Shown here: positions 26,020-39,168 of the stretch, piece by piece
Numbering within the stretch: the first letter of the stretch is position 1
Layout: each line of letters starts with the position of its first letter
Source: Paratinospora sagittata
Taxonomy: Eukaryota; Streptophyta; Magnoliopsida; Ranunculales; Menispermaceae
Length of the DNA: 64,000 nucleotides
NCBI GenBank assembly: GCA_035771175.1
Contig: JAYMFD010001271.1
Span: forward strand, 2,666,001 to 2,730,000
Direction of reading: 5' to 3'
Made by a program: the position numbers and the translations under genes
The notes under the pieces: generated by a model
What the model saw: the letters and a program-made list of their open reading frames with translations, nothing else
The model's database searches: none
Told to the model about the DNA's origin: nothing

Positions 26020-27201
26020 TTATCCCTTTTGTGCTGAGATTTTAAGAAGCAATTCATTGTTTTAAACTGTAAGTATATGAAGTGTTCTCAGTAAGAGAAC
26101 ACAACACATCACCTATATTCTTTCTCTAAGAGCTACAACTAATCATCAAGAACACATCAAATTATAGCTATCAAAGTCTTCAAAGATCAAGTCCTAAGAA
26201 TGAAGACATATCTCAATGCTAATAGGTTAGTTCAATCTTAGGTGTGAATGGTAACCACTCGATCAATCTCAGAACGAAAACTCTCTAAATTGCAAGTCTT
26301 CAATATCACTTGGATTTAGTATTTGATTTTGACAAAATATTTTCCGAGAGGTTTTAATCATAATTTCAATTAGTTTTGAATGATTTAAAAGTGTTTTGAG
26401 TGAATGAAATGGTTCTTAAGTGTTAAAATATTAATTTTTCCAAAATCGGGCTATCCACCACTTTGCCAAAATTTTACAAAAGGTAGTAGCGCACTATCAG
26501 TGTTGATAGCACGCTGATAGGGTTGAATAATCAAAAATCAATTTTTCTTGGAAAATTGCCCGCAACGCGCTATCCCTCGCTATCCCTTTTGATAACTCGC
26601 TATAAAGTAGTTACCGTGATCTTTCGATTTTTACTAAAATGGGCAATAGCGTGCTATAGGCCTAGATTGCACGCAACGGAAACTCCAAAAAACTCGAGCT
26701 CTTGGGTATGTGTATATTGACTTACATTAGCCGCTATAAGTCATTAGTGCGCATGATACAGAACCCAATAGCATGTTATCCAAGTTTGAGTTAGAAATCT
26801 CACATTTCTAACGAGAAAAACGTAGGCCCTTTCCCTTGCTCGATTTTTCCATTCCTTACACAGTTTTGACGGGGAATCGTAACTGAAATATTCTCCACTA
26901 CGACATGGATGATGCCCATTGTTTCGCGCGGCCAAAACAACTTTAGATTAAACAATGTTTTGAATTCAAATCATTTCCTACTCTCTTGTTGTTTAACCCG
27001 CAATTGCTAATTTAATAAAACACTCATTGTCTAATTTTCAAAGATACAACACACACTATTCCAGCAAGTTAGACTGAGCTGTCTAAAGAGTGTTTCAAAA
27101 GAAGAAAATCCTGATTCTTGCATTGCCAATAAATGCTTCCACCCTAATCAAAGTTGGAAACTGTCTTGAAGATAACTTCACTGTTTAACAAGTTCTTCTT
27201 T
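26020..27201 (+). repeat. Monomer 23 (A2)
   Basis: 1,182 bp. CATTAGCCGC form directly after another of the same form, so the dimer alternation breaks here. Private CAGAACGAAAAC near 26272. Confidence 0.95.
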
Positions 27202-28386
27202 TTATCCCTTTTGTGCTGAGATTTTAAGAAGCAATTCATTGTTTTAAACTGTAAGTATATGAAGTGTTCTCAGTAAGAGAACACAACACATCACCTACAT
27301 TCTTTCTCTCAGAGCTACAACTAATCATCAAGAACACATCAAATTATAGCTATCAAAGTCTTCGAAGATCAAGTCCTAAGAACGAAGACATATCTCAATG
27401 CTAATGCGTTAGTTCAATCTTAGGTGTGAATGGTAACCACTCGATCAATCTCAGCACGAAAACTCTCTAAATTGCAAGTCTTCAATATCACTTGGATTTA
27501 GTACTTGATTTTGACAAAATATTTTCCGAAAGGTTTTAATCATAATTTTAATTAGTTTTGAATGATTTAAAAGTGTTTTGAGTGAATGAAATGGTTCTTA
27601 AGTGTTAAAATATTAATTTTTCCAAAATCGGGCTATCCACCACTTTGCCAAAATTTTACAAAAGGTAGTAGCGCACTATCAGTGTTGATAGCACGCTGAT
27701 AGGGTTGAATAATCAAAAGTCAATTTTTCTTGGAAAATTGCCCGCAACGCGCTATCCCTCGCTATCCCTTTTGATAACTCGCTATAAAGTAGTTACCGTG
27801 ATCTTTCGATTTTTACTAAAATGGGCAATAGCGTGCTATAGGCTTAGATTGCACGCAACGGAAACTCCAAAAAACTCGAGCTCTTGGGTATGTGTATATC
27901 GACTTACAATAGCCCGCTATAAGTCATTAGTGCGCATGATACACAACCCAATAGCATGTTATCCAAGTTTGAGTTAGAAATCTCACATTTCTAACGAGAA
28001 AAACGTAGGCCCTTTACCTTGCTCGATTTTTCCATTCCTTACACAGTTTTGACGGGGAATCGTAATTGAAATATTCTCCACTACGACATGGATGATGCCC
28101 ATTGCTTCGCACGGCCAAAACAACTTTAGATTAAACAATGTTTTGAATTCAAATCATTTCCTACTCTCTTGTTGTATAACCTGCAATTGCTAATTTAATA
28201 AAACACTCATTGTCTAATTTCCAAAGATATACAACACACACGATTTCAGCAAGTTAGACTGAGTTTTCCAAAGAGTATTTCAAAAGAAGAAAGTCCTGAT
28301 TCTTGCATTGCCAATAAATGCTTCCACCCTAATCAAAGTTGGAAACTGTCTTGAAGATAACTTCATTGTTTAACAAGTTCTTCATT
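27202..28386 (+). repeat. Monomer 24 (A2)
   Basis: 1,185 bp. GATATACAAC form with TCTCTCAGAGC. Starts a three-monomer block copied as units 27-29. Confidence 0.95.
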
Positions 28387-29569
28387 TTATCCCTTTTGTG
28401 CTGAGATTTTAAAAAGCAATTCATTGTTTTAAACTGTAAGTATATGAAGTGTTCTCAGTAAGAGAACACCACACATCACCTATATTCTTTCTCTGAGAGC
28501 TACAACTAATCATCAAGAACACATCAAATTATACCTATCAAAGTCTGCAAAGATCAAGCTCTAAGAACGAAGACATATCTCAATGGTAATGCGTTAGTTC
28601 AATCTTAGGTTTGTAGGGTAACCTCTCGATCAATCTCAGCACGAAAACTCTCTAAATTGCAAAGTCTTCAATATCACTTGGATTTAGTATTTGATTTTGA
28701 CAAAATATTTTCCAAAAGGTTTTAATCATAATTTCAATGAGTTTTGAATGATTTAAAAGTGTTTTGAGTCAATGAAATGGTTTTTAAGTGTTTAAATATT
28801 AATTTTTCCAAAATCGGGCTGTCCACCACTTTGCCAAAATTTTAGAAAAGGTAATAGCGCACTGTCAGTGTTGATAGCATGCTGAAAGGGTTAAATAATA
28901 AAAAATCAATTTTTCTGGAAAATTGCCTACAACGCGCCATCCCTCGCTATCCCTTTTGATAACTCGCTATAAAGTAGTTACCGTGATCTTTCGATTTTTA
29001 CTAAAATGGGCAATAGCGTGCTATAGGCCTAGATTGCACGCAACGGAAACTCCAAAAAACTCGAGCTCTTGGGTATGTGTATACGGACTTACAATAGCCC
29101 GTTATAAGTCATTAGTGCGCATGATACACAACCCAATAACATCATATCCTAGTTTGAGTTAGAAATCTCACATTTCTAACAAGAAAAACGTAGGCCCTTT
29201 CCCTTGCTCGATTTTTCCATTTCTTACACAGTTTTGACGGGGAATCGTAACTGAAATATTCTCCACTAAGACATGGATGATGCCCATTGTTTCGCGCGGC
29301 CAAAACAACTTTAGATTAAACAATGTTTTGAATTCAAATCATTTCCTACTCTCTTGTTGTTTAACCCGCAATTGCTAATTTAATAAAACACTCATTGTCT
29401 AATTTTCAAAGATACAACACACTCTATTCCAGCAAGTTAGACTGAGCTGTCTAAAGAGTGTTTCAAAAGAAGAAAATCCTGATTCTTGCATTGCCAATAA
29501 ATGCTTCCACCCTAATCAAAGTTGGAAACTGTCTTGAAGATAACTTCACTGTTTAACAAGTTCTTCTTT
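28387..29569 (+). repeat. Monomer 25 (A1)
   Basis: 1,183 bp. Same variants as units 16 and 28 (GGGCTGTCC, GGGTTAAATAAT). Shares ACACTCTATTCC only with unit 28. Confidence 0.95.
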
Positions 29570-30751
29570 TTATCCCTTTTGTGCTGAGATTTTAAGATGC
29601 AATTCATTGTTTTAAACTGTAAGTATATGAAGTGTTCTCAGTAAGAGAACACAACACATCACCTATATTCTTTCTCTAAGAGCTACAACTAATCATCAAG
29701 AACACATCAAATTATAGCTATCAAAGTCTTCGAAGATCAAGTCCTAAGAACGAAGACATATCTCAATGCTAATGCGTTAGTTCAATCTTAGGTGTGAATG
29801 GTAACCACTCGATCAATCTCAGCACGAAAACTCTCTAAATTGCAAGTCTTCAATATCACTTGGATTTAGTATTTGATTTTGACAAAATATTTTCCGAAAG
29901 GTTTTAATCATAATTTCAATTAGTTTTGAATGATTTAAAAGTGTTTTGAGTGAATGAAATGGTTCTTAAGTGTTAAAATATTAATTTTTCCAAAATCGGG
30001 CTATCCACCACTTTGCCAAAATTTTACAAAAGGTAGTAGCGCACTATCAGTGTTGATAGCACGCTGATAGGGTTGAATAATCAAAAATCAATTTTTCTTC
30101 GAAAATTGCCCGCAACGCGCTATCCCTCGCTATCCCTTTTGATAACTCGCTATAAAGTAGTTACCGTGATCTTTCAATTTTTACTAAAATGGGCAATAGC
30201 GTGCTATAGGCCTAGATTGCACGCAACGGAAACTCCAAAAAACTCGAGCTCTTGGGTATGTGTATATTGACTTACATTAGCCGCTATAAGTCATTAGTGC
30301 GCATGATACAGAACCCAATAGCATGTTATCCAAGTTTGAGTTAGAAATCTCACATTTCTAACGAGAAAAACGTAGGCCCTTTCCCTTGCTCGATTTTTCC
30401 ATTCCTTACACAGTTTTGACGGGGAATCGTAACTGAAATATTCTCCACTACGACATGGATGATGCCCATTGTTTCGCGCGGCCAAAACAACTTTAGATTA
30501 AACAATGTTTTGAATTCAAATCATTTCCTACTCTCTTGTTGTTTAACCCGCAATTGCTAATTTAATAAAACACTCATTGTCTAATTTTCAAAGATACAAC
30601 ACACACTATTCCAGCAAGTTAGACTGAGCTGTCTAAAGAGTGTTTCAAAAGAAGAAAATCCTGATTCTTGCATTGCCAATAAATGCTTCCACCCTAATCA
30701 AAGTTGGAAACTGTCTTGAAGATAACTTCACTGTTTAACAAGTTCTTCTTT
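29570..30751 (+). repeat. Monomer 26 (A2)
   Basis: 1,182 bp. TTAAGATGCAATTC and TTCTTCGAAAATT are shared with unit 29. Private CTTTCAATTTTT. CATTAGCCGC form in its 3' half. Confidence 0.95.
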
Positions 30752-31936
30752 TTATCCCTTTTGTGCTGAGATTTTAAGAAGCAATTCATTGTTTTAAACT
30801 GTAAGTATATGAAGTGTTCTCAGTAAGAGAACACAACACATCACCTACATTCTTTCTCTGAGAGCTACAACTAATCATCAAGAACACATCAAATTATAGC
30901 TATCAAAGTCTTCGAAGATCAAGTCCTAAGAACGAAGACATATCTCAATGCTAATGCGTTAGTTCAATCTTAGGTGTGAATGGTAACCACTCGATCAATC
31001 TCAGCACGAAAACTCTCTAAATTGCAAGTCTTCAATATCACTTGGATTTAGTACTTGATTTTGACAAAATATTTTCCGAAAGGTTTTAATCATAATTTTA
31101 ATTAGTTTTGAATGATTTAAAAGTGTTTTGAGTCAATGAAATGGTTCTTAAGTGTTAAAATATTAATTTTTCCAAAATCGGGCTATCCACCACTTTGCCA
31201 AAATTTTACAAAAGGTAGTAGCGCACTATCAGTGTTGATAGCACGCTGATAGGGTTGAATAATCAAAAGTCAATTTTTCTTGGAAAATTGCCCGCAACGC
31301 GCTATCCCTCGCTATCCCTTTTGATAACTCGCTATAAAGTAGTTACCGTGATCTTTCGATTTTTACTAAAATGGGCAATAGCGTGCTATAGGCTTAGATT
31401 GCACGCAACGGAAACTCCAAAAAACTCGAGCTCTTGGGTATGTGTATATCGACTTACAATAGCCCGCTATAAGTCATTAGTGCGCATGATACACAACCCA
31501 ATAGCATGTTATCCAAGTTTGAGTTAGAAATCTCACATTTCTAACGAGAAAAACGTAGGCCCTTTACCTTGCTCGATTTTTCCATTCCTTACACAGTTTT
31601 GACGGGGAATCGTAATTGAAATATTCTCCACTACGACATGGATGATGCCCATTGCTTCGCACGGCCAAAACAACTTTAGATTAAACAATGTTTTGAATTC
31701 AAATCATTTCCTACTCTCTTGTTGTATAACCTGCAATTGCTAATTTAATAAAACACTCATTGTCTAATTTCCAAAGATATACAACACACACGATTTCAGC
31801 AAGTTAGACTGAGTTTTCCAAAGAGTATTTCAAAAGAAGAAAGTCCTGATTCTTGCATTGCCAATAAATGCTTCCACCCTAATCAAAGTTGGAAACTGTC
31901 TTGAAGATAACTTCATTGTTTAACAAGTTCTTCATT
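30752..31936 (+). repeat. Monomer 27 (A2)
   Basis: 1,185 bp. GATATACAAC form, partner of unit 24 at +3,550 bp, with small 5' differences. Confidence 0.95.
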
Positions 31937-33119
31937 TTATCCCTTTTGTGCTGAGATTTTAAAAAGCAATTCATTGTTTTAAACTGTAAGTATATGAAGT
32001 GTTCTCAGTAAGAGAACACCACACATCACCTATATTCTTTCTCTGAGAGCTACAACTAATCATCAAGAACACATCAAATTATACCTATCAAAGTCTGCAA
32101 AGATCAAGCTCTAAGAACGAAGACATATCTCAATGGTAATGCGTTAGTTCAATCTTAGGTTTGTAGGGTAACCTCTCGATCAATCTCAGCACGAAAACTC
32201 TCTAAATTGCAAAGTCTTCAATATCACTTGGATTTAGTATTTGATTTTGACAAAATATTTTCCAAAAGGTTTTAATCATAATTTCAATGAGTTTTGAATG
32301 ATTTAAAAGTGTTTTGAGTCAATGAAATGGTTTTTAAGTGTTTAAATATTAATTTTTCCAAAATCGGGCTGTCCACCACTTTGCCAAAATTTTAGAAAAG
32401 GTAATAGCGCACTGTCAGTGTTGATAGCATGCTGAAAGGGTTAAATAATAAAAAATCAATTTTTCTGGAAAATTGCCTACAACGCGCCATCCCTCGCTAT
32501 CCCTTTTGATAACTCGCTATAAAGTAGTTACCGTGATCTTTCGATTTTTACTAAAATGGGCAATAGCGTGCTATAGGCCTAGATTGCACGCAACGGAAAC
32601 TCCAAAAAACTCGAGCTCTTGGGTATGTGTATACGGACTTACAATAGCCCGTTATAAGTCATTAGTGCGCATGATACACAACCCAATAACATCATATCCT
32701 AGTTTGAGTTAGAAATCTCACATTTCTAACAAGAAAAACGTAGGCCCTTTCCCTTGCTCGATTTTTCCATTTCTTACACAGTTTTGACGGGGAATCGTAA
32801 CTGAAATATTCTCCACTAAGACATGGATGATGCCCATTGTTTCGCGCGGCCAAAACAACTTTAGATTAAACAATGTTTTGAATTCAAATCATTTCCTACT
32901 CTCTTGTTGTTTAACCCGCAATTGCTAATTTAATAAAACACTCATTGTCTAATTTTCAAAGATACAACACACTCTATTCCAGCAAGTTAGACTGAGCTGT
33001 CTAAAGAGTGTTTCAAAAGAAGAAAATCCTGATTCTTGCATTGCCAATAAATGCTTCCACCCTAATCAAAGTTGGAAACTGTCTTGAAGATAACTTCACT
33101 GTTTAACAAGTTCTTCTTT
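31937..33119 (+). repeat. Monomer 28 (A1, copy of monomer 25)
   Basis: 1,183 bp. I see no difference from unit 25. Confidence 0.95.
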
Positions 33120-34302
33120 TTATCCCTTTTGTGCTGAGATTTTAAGATGCAATTCATTGTTTTAAACTGTAAGTATATGAAGTGTTCTCAGTAAGAGAAC
33201 ACAACACATCACCTATATTCTTTCTCTAAGAGCTACAACTAATCATCAAGAACACATCAAATTATAGCTATCAAAGTCTTCGAAGATCAAGTCCTAAGAA
33301 CGAAGACATATCTCAATGCTAATGCGTTAGTTCAATCTTAGGTGTGAATGGTAACCACTCGATCAATCTCAGAACGAAAACTCTCTAAATTGCAAGTCTT
33401 CAATATCACTTGGATTTAGTATTTGATTTTGACAAAATATTTTCCGAAAGGTTTTAATCATAATTTCAATTAGTTTTGAATGATTTAAAAGTGTTTTGAG
33501 TGAATGAAATGGTTCTTAAGTGTTAAAATATTAATTTTTCCAAAATCGGGCTATCCACCACTTTGCCAAAATTTTACAAAAGGTAGTAGCGCACTATCAG
33601 TGTTGATAGCACGCTGATAGGGTTGAATAATCAAAAATCAATTTTTCTTCGAAAATTGCCCGCAACGCGCTATCCCTCGCTATCGCTTTTGATAACTCGC
33701 TATAAAGTAGTTACCGTGACCTTTCGATTTTTACTAAAATGGGCAATAGCGTGCTATAGGCCTAGATTGCACGCAACGGAAACTCCAAAAAACTCGAGCT
33801 CTTGGGTATGTGTATATCGACTTACAATAGCCCGCTATAAGTCATTAGTGCGCATGATACAGAACCCAATAGCATGTTATCCAAGTTTGAGTTAGAAATC
33901 TCACATTTCTAACGAGAAAAACGTAGGCCCTTTCCCTTGCTCGATTTTTCCATTCCTTACACAGTTTTTACGGGGAATCGTAACTGAAATATTCTCCACT
34001 ACGACATGGATGATGCCCATTGTTTCGCACGGCCAAAACAACTTTAGATTAAACAATTTTTTGAATTCAAATCATTTCCTACTCTCTTGTTGTTTAACCT
34101 GCAATTGCTAATTTAATAAAACACTCTTTGTCTAATTTTTAAAGATACAACACACACGATTTCAACAAGTTAGACTGAGCTTTCCAAAGAGTATTTCAAA
34201 AGAAGAAAGTCCTGATTCTTGCATTGCCAATAAATGCTTCCACCCTAATCAAAGTTGGAAACTGTCTTGAAGATAACTTCATTGTTTAACAAGTTCTTCA
34301 TT
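33120..34302 (+). repeat. Monomer 29 (A2)
   Basis: 1,183 bp. The 5' part copies unit 26. The 3' part switches to the ordinary CAATAGCCCGC form, with private TATCGCTTTTG (shared with unit 31), GTGACCTTTCG and ACTCTTTGTC. Confidence 0.95.
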
Positions 34303-35485
34303 TTATCCCTTTTGTGCTGAGATTTTAAAAAGCAATTCATTGTTTTTAACTGTAAGTATATGAAGTGTTCTCAGTAAGAGAACACCACACATCACCTATA
34401 TTCTTTCTCTGAGAGCTACAACTAATCATCAAGAACACATCAAATTATAGCTATCAAAGTATACAAAGATCAAGCTCTAAGAACGAAGACATATCTCAAT
34501 GCTAATGCGTTAGTTCAATCTTAGGTTTGTAGGGTAACCTCTCGATCAATCTCAGCACGAAAACTCTCTAAATTGCAAAGTCTTCAATATCACTTGGATT
34601 TAGTATTTGATTTTGACAAAATATTTTTCGAAAGGTTTTAATCATAATTTCAATTAGTTTTGAATGATTTAAAAGTGTTTTGAGTCAATGAAATGGTTCT
34701 TAAGTGTTTAAATATTAATTTTTCCAAAATCGGGCTATCCACCACTTTGCAAAAATTTTACAAAAGGTAATAGCGCACTGTCAGTATTGATAGCATGCTG
34801 ATAGGGTTAAATAATCAAAAATCAATTTTTCTGGAAAGTTGCCTACAACGCGCTATCCCTCGCTACCCTTTTTGATAACTCGCTATAAAGTAGTTACCGT
34901 GATCTTTCGATTTTTACTAAAATGGGCAATAGCGTGCTATAGGCCTAGATGGCACGCAACGGAAACTCCAAAAAACTCGAGCTCTTGGGTATGTGTATGT
35001 GGACTTACAATAGCCAACTATAAGTCATTAGTGCGCATGATACACAACCCAATAACGTGCTATCCAAGTTTGAGTTAGAAATCTCACATTTCTAACAAGA
35101 AAAACGTGGGCCCTTTCCCTTGCTCGATTTTTCCATTTCTTACACAGTTTTGACGGGGAATCGTAACTGAAATATTCTCCACTAAGACATGGATGATGCC
35201 CATTGTTTCGCGCGGCCAAAACAACTTTAGATTAAACAATGTTTTGAATTCAAATCATTTCCTACTCTCTTGCTGTTTAACCTGCAATTGCTAATTTAAT
35301 AAAGCACTCATTGTCTAATTTTCAAAGATACAACACACACGATTTCAGCAAGTTAGACTGAGCTTTCCAAAGAGTGTTTCAAAAGAAGAAAGTCGTGATT
35401 CTTCCATTGCCTATAAATGCTTCTACCCTAATCAAAGTTGGAAACTGTCTTGAAGATAACTTCACTGTTTAACAAGTTCTTCTTT
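34303..35485 (+). repeat. Monomer 30 (A1)
   Basis: 1,183 bp. GCTACCCTTTTTG, AGATGGCACGC and CCTATAAATGCTTCTACC are shared with unit 34. Private AGCCAACTATA loses one GCTAT motif. Confidence 0.95.
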
Positions 35486-36670
35486 TTATCCCTTTTGTGC
35501 TGAGATTTTAAGAAGCAATTCATTGTTTTAAACTGTAAGTATATGAAGTGTTCTCAGTAAGAGAACACAACACATCACCTATATTCTTTCTCTAAGAGCT
35601 ACAACTAATCATCAAGAACACATCAAATTATAGCTATCAAAGTCTTCAAAGATCAAGTCCTAAGAACGAAGACATATCTCAATGCTAATAGGTTAGTTCA
35701 ATATTAGGTGTGAATGGTAACCACTCGATCAATCTCAGCACGAAAACTCTCTAAATTGCAAGTCTTCAATATCACTTGGATTTAGTATTTTATTTTGACA
35801 AAATATTTTCCGAAAGATTTTAATCATAATTTCAATTAGTTTTGAATGATTTAAAAGTGTTTTGAGTGAATGAAATGGTTCTTAAGTGTTAAAATATTAA
35901 TTTTTCCAAAATCGGGCTATCCACCACTTTGCCAAAATTTTACAAAAGGTAGTAGCGCACTATCAGTGTTGATAGCACGCTGATAGGGTTGAATAATCAA
36001 AAATCAATTTTTCTCGGAAAATTGCCCGCAACGCGCTATCCCTCGCTATCGCTTTTGATAACTCGCTATAAAGTAGTTACCGTGATCTTTCGATTTTTAC
36101 TAAAATGGGCAATAGCGTGCTATAGGCCTAGATTGCACGCAACGGAAACTCCAAAAAACTCGAGCTCTTGGGTATGTGTATATCGACTTACAATAGCCCG
36201 CTATAAGTCATTAGTGCGCATGATACAGAACCCAATAGCATGTTATCCAAGTTTGAGTTAGAAATCTCACATTTCTAACGAGAAAAACGTAGGCCCTTAC
36301 CCTTGCTCGATTTTTCCATTCCTTACACAGTTTTTACGGGGAATCGTAACTGAAATATTCTCCACTACGACATGGATGATGCCCATTGTTTCGCACGGCC
36401 AAAACAACTTTATATTAAACAATGTTTTGAACTCAAATCATTTCCTACTCTCTTGTTGTTTAACCTGCAATTGCTAATTTAATAAAACACTCATTGTCTA
36501 ATTTTCAAAGATATACAACACACACGATTTCAGCAAGTTAGACTGAGTTTTCCAAAGAGTATTTCAAAAGAAGAAAGTCCTGATTCTTGCATTGCCAATA
36601 AATGCTTCCACCCTAATCAAAGTTGGAAACTGTCTTGAAGACAACTTCATTGTTTAACAAGTTCTTCATT
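35486..36670 (+). repeat. Monomer 31 (A2)
   Basis: 1,185 bp. TATCGCTTTTG, CCCTTACCCTTGC, TTATATTAAAC and the GATATACAAC insertion. Confidence 0.95.
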
Positions 36671-37855
36671 TTATCCCTTTTGTGCTGAGATTTTAAAAAG
36701 CAATTCATTGTTTTAAACTGTAAGTATATGAAGTGTTCTCAGTAAGAGAACACCACACATCACCTATATTCTTTCTCTGAGAGCTACAACTAATCATCTA
36801 GAACACATCAAATTATAGCTATCAAAGTCTACAAAGATCAAGCACTAAGAACGAAGACATATCTCAATGCTAATGCGTTAGTTCAATCTTAGGTTTGTAG
36901 GGTAACCTCTCGATCAATCTCAGCACGAAAACTCTCTAAATTGCAAAGTCTTCAATATCACTTGGATTTAGTATTTGATTTTGACAAAATATTTTCCAAA
37001 AGGTTTTAATCATAATTTCAATGAGTTTTGAATGATTTAAAAGTGTTTTGAGTCAATGAAATGGTTCTTAAGTGTTAAAAGATTAACTTTTCCAAAATCG
37101 GGCTATCCACCACTTTGCCAAAATTTTACAAAAGGTAATAGCGCCCACTGTCAGTGTTGATAGCATGTTGATAGGGTTGAATAATCAAAAATCAATTTTT
37201 CTGGAAAATTGCCTACAACGCGCTATCCCTCGCTATCCCTTTTGATAACTCGCTATAAAGTAGTTACCGCGATCTTTCGATTTTTACAAAAATGGGCAAT
37301 AGCGTGCTATAGGCCTAGATTGCACGCAACGGAAACTCCAAAAAACTCGAGCTCTTGGGTATGTGTATACGGACTTACAATAGCCCGTTATAAGTCACTA
37401 GTGCGCATGATACACAACCCAATAACATCCTATCCTAGTTTGAGTTAGAAATCTCACATTTCTAACAAGAAAAACGTAGGCCCTTTCCCTTGCTCGATTT
37501 TTCCATTTCTTACACAGTTTTGACGGGGAATCGTAACTGAAATATTCTCCACTAAGACATGGATGATGCCCATTGTTTCACGCGGCCAAAACAACTTTAG
37601 ATTAAACAATGTTTTGAATTCAAACCATTTCCTACTCTCTTGTTGTTTAACCCGCAATTGCTAATTTAATAAAACACTCATTGTCTAATTTTTAAAGATA
37701 CAACACACACGATTTCAACAAGTTAGACTGAGCTTTCCAAAGAGTATTTCAAAAGAAGAAAGTCCTGATTCTTGCATTGCCAATAAATGCTTCCACCCTA
37801 ATCAAAGTTGGAAACTGTCTTGAAGACAACTTCATTGTTTAACAAGTTCTTCATT
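36671..37855 (+). repeat. Monomer 32 (A1)
   Basis: 1,185 bp. GCGCCCACTG (2 bp longer), CATGTTGATAGG, GATTAACTTTTCC and TTACAAAAATGG are shared with unit 33. CAAACCATTT at 37625 removes a TGA stop on the minus strand and lengthens an otherwise closed frame; this looks accidental. Confidence 0.95.
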
Positions 37856-39168
37856 TTATCCCTTTTGTGCTGAGATTTTAAAAAGCAATTCATTGTTTTT
37901 AACTGTAAGTATATGAAGTGTTCTCAGTAAGAGAACACCACACATCACCTATATTCTTTCTCTGAGAGCTACAACTAATCATCTAGAACACATCAAATTA
38001 TAGCTATCAAAGTCTACAAAGATCAAGCACTAAGAACGAAGACATATCTCAATGCTAATGCGTTAGTTCAATCTTAGGTTTGTAGGGTAACCTCTCGATC
38101 AATCTCAGCACGAAAACTCTCTAAATTGCAAAGTCTTCAATATCACTTGGATTTAGTATTTGATTTTGACAAAATATTTTCCAAAAGGTTTTAATCATAA
38201 TTTCAATGAGTTTTGAATGATTTAAAAGTGTTTTGAGTCAATGAAATGGTTCTTAAGTGTTAAAAGATTAACTTTTCCAAAATCGGGCTATCCACCACTT
38301 TGCCAAAATTTTACAAAAGGTAATAGCGCCCACTGTCAGTGTTGATAGCATGTTGATAGGGTTGAATAATCAAAAATCAATTTTTCTGGAAAATTGCCTA
38401 CAACGCGCTATCCCTCGCTATCCCTTTTGATAACTCGCTATAAAGTAGTTACCGCGATCTTTCGATTTTTACAAAAATGGGCAATAGCGTGCTATAGGCC
38501 TAGATTGCACGCAACGGAAACTCCAAAAAACTCGAGCTCTTGGGTATGTGTATACGGACTTACAATAGCCCGTTATAAGTCACTAGTGCGCATGATACAC
38601 AACCCAATAACATCCTATCCTAGTTTGAGTTAGAAATCTCACATTTCTAACAAGAAAAACGTAGGCCCTTTCCCTTGCTCGATTTTTCCATTTCTTACAC
38701 AGTTTTGACGGGGAATCGTAACTGAAATATTCTCCACTAAGACATGGATGATGCCCATTGTTTCACGCGGCCAAAACAACTTTAGATTAAACAATGTTTT
38801 GAATTCAAATCATTTCCTACTCTCTTGTTGTTTAACCCGCAATTGCTAATTTAATAAAACACTCATTGTCTAATTTTTAAAGATACAACACACACGATTT
38901 CAACAAGTTAGACTGAGCTTTCCAAAGAGTATTTCAAAAGAAGAAAGTCCTGATTCTTGCATTGCCAATAAATGCTTCCACCCTAATCAAAGTTGGAAAC
39001 TGTCTTGAAGACAACTTCATTGTTTAACAAGTTCTTCATTTTATCCCTTTTGTGCTGAGATTTTAAAAAGCAATTCATTGTTTTTAACTGTAAGTATATG
39101 AAGTGTTCTCAGTAAGAGAACACCACACATCACCTATATTCTTTCTCTGAGAGCTACAACTAATCATC
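36716..39168 (+). repeat. Single-monomer tandem duplication, period 1,185 bp
   Basis: Bases 36716-37983 match 37901-39168, with one difference noticed (37625/38810). Spans units 32 and 33. Confidence 0.88.
37856..39040 (+). repeat. Monomer 33 (A1, copy of monomer 32)
   Basis: 1,185 bp. A direct single-monomer tandem copy; apart from its first ~45 bases I noticed one difference (38810). Confidence 0.95.

Larger units (their letters stand above)
20483..26100 (+). repeat. Dimeric higher-order repeat, period 2,367 bp
   Basis: Units 18, 20 and 22 (CATTAGCCGC form) alternate with units 19 and 21 (GATATACAAC form). Positions 20483-23652 correspond to 22850-26019. The alternation breaks at unit 23. 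Confidence 0.87.
27585..33372 (+). repeat. Trimeric higher-order repeat, period 3,550 bp
   Basis: Bases 27585-29822 match 31135-33372, covering parts of units 24-26 and 27-29. Bounded by 27584/31134 (G/C) and 29823/33373 (C/A). Similarity continues beyond both edges at lower identity. Confidence 0.87.

Noticed and set aside
37454..37657. 67-codon minus-strand frame in units 32, 41 and 44
   Set aside because: It is the same 39-codon frame extended upstream because point changes remove a TGA (CAAACCATTT or TCTATTAATTT in place of CAAATCATTT). The start is again TTG.
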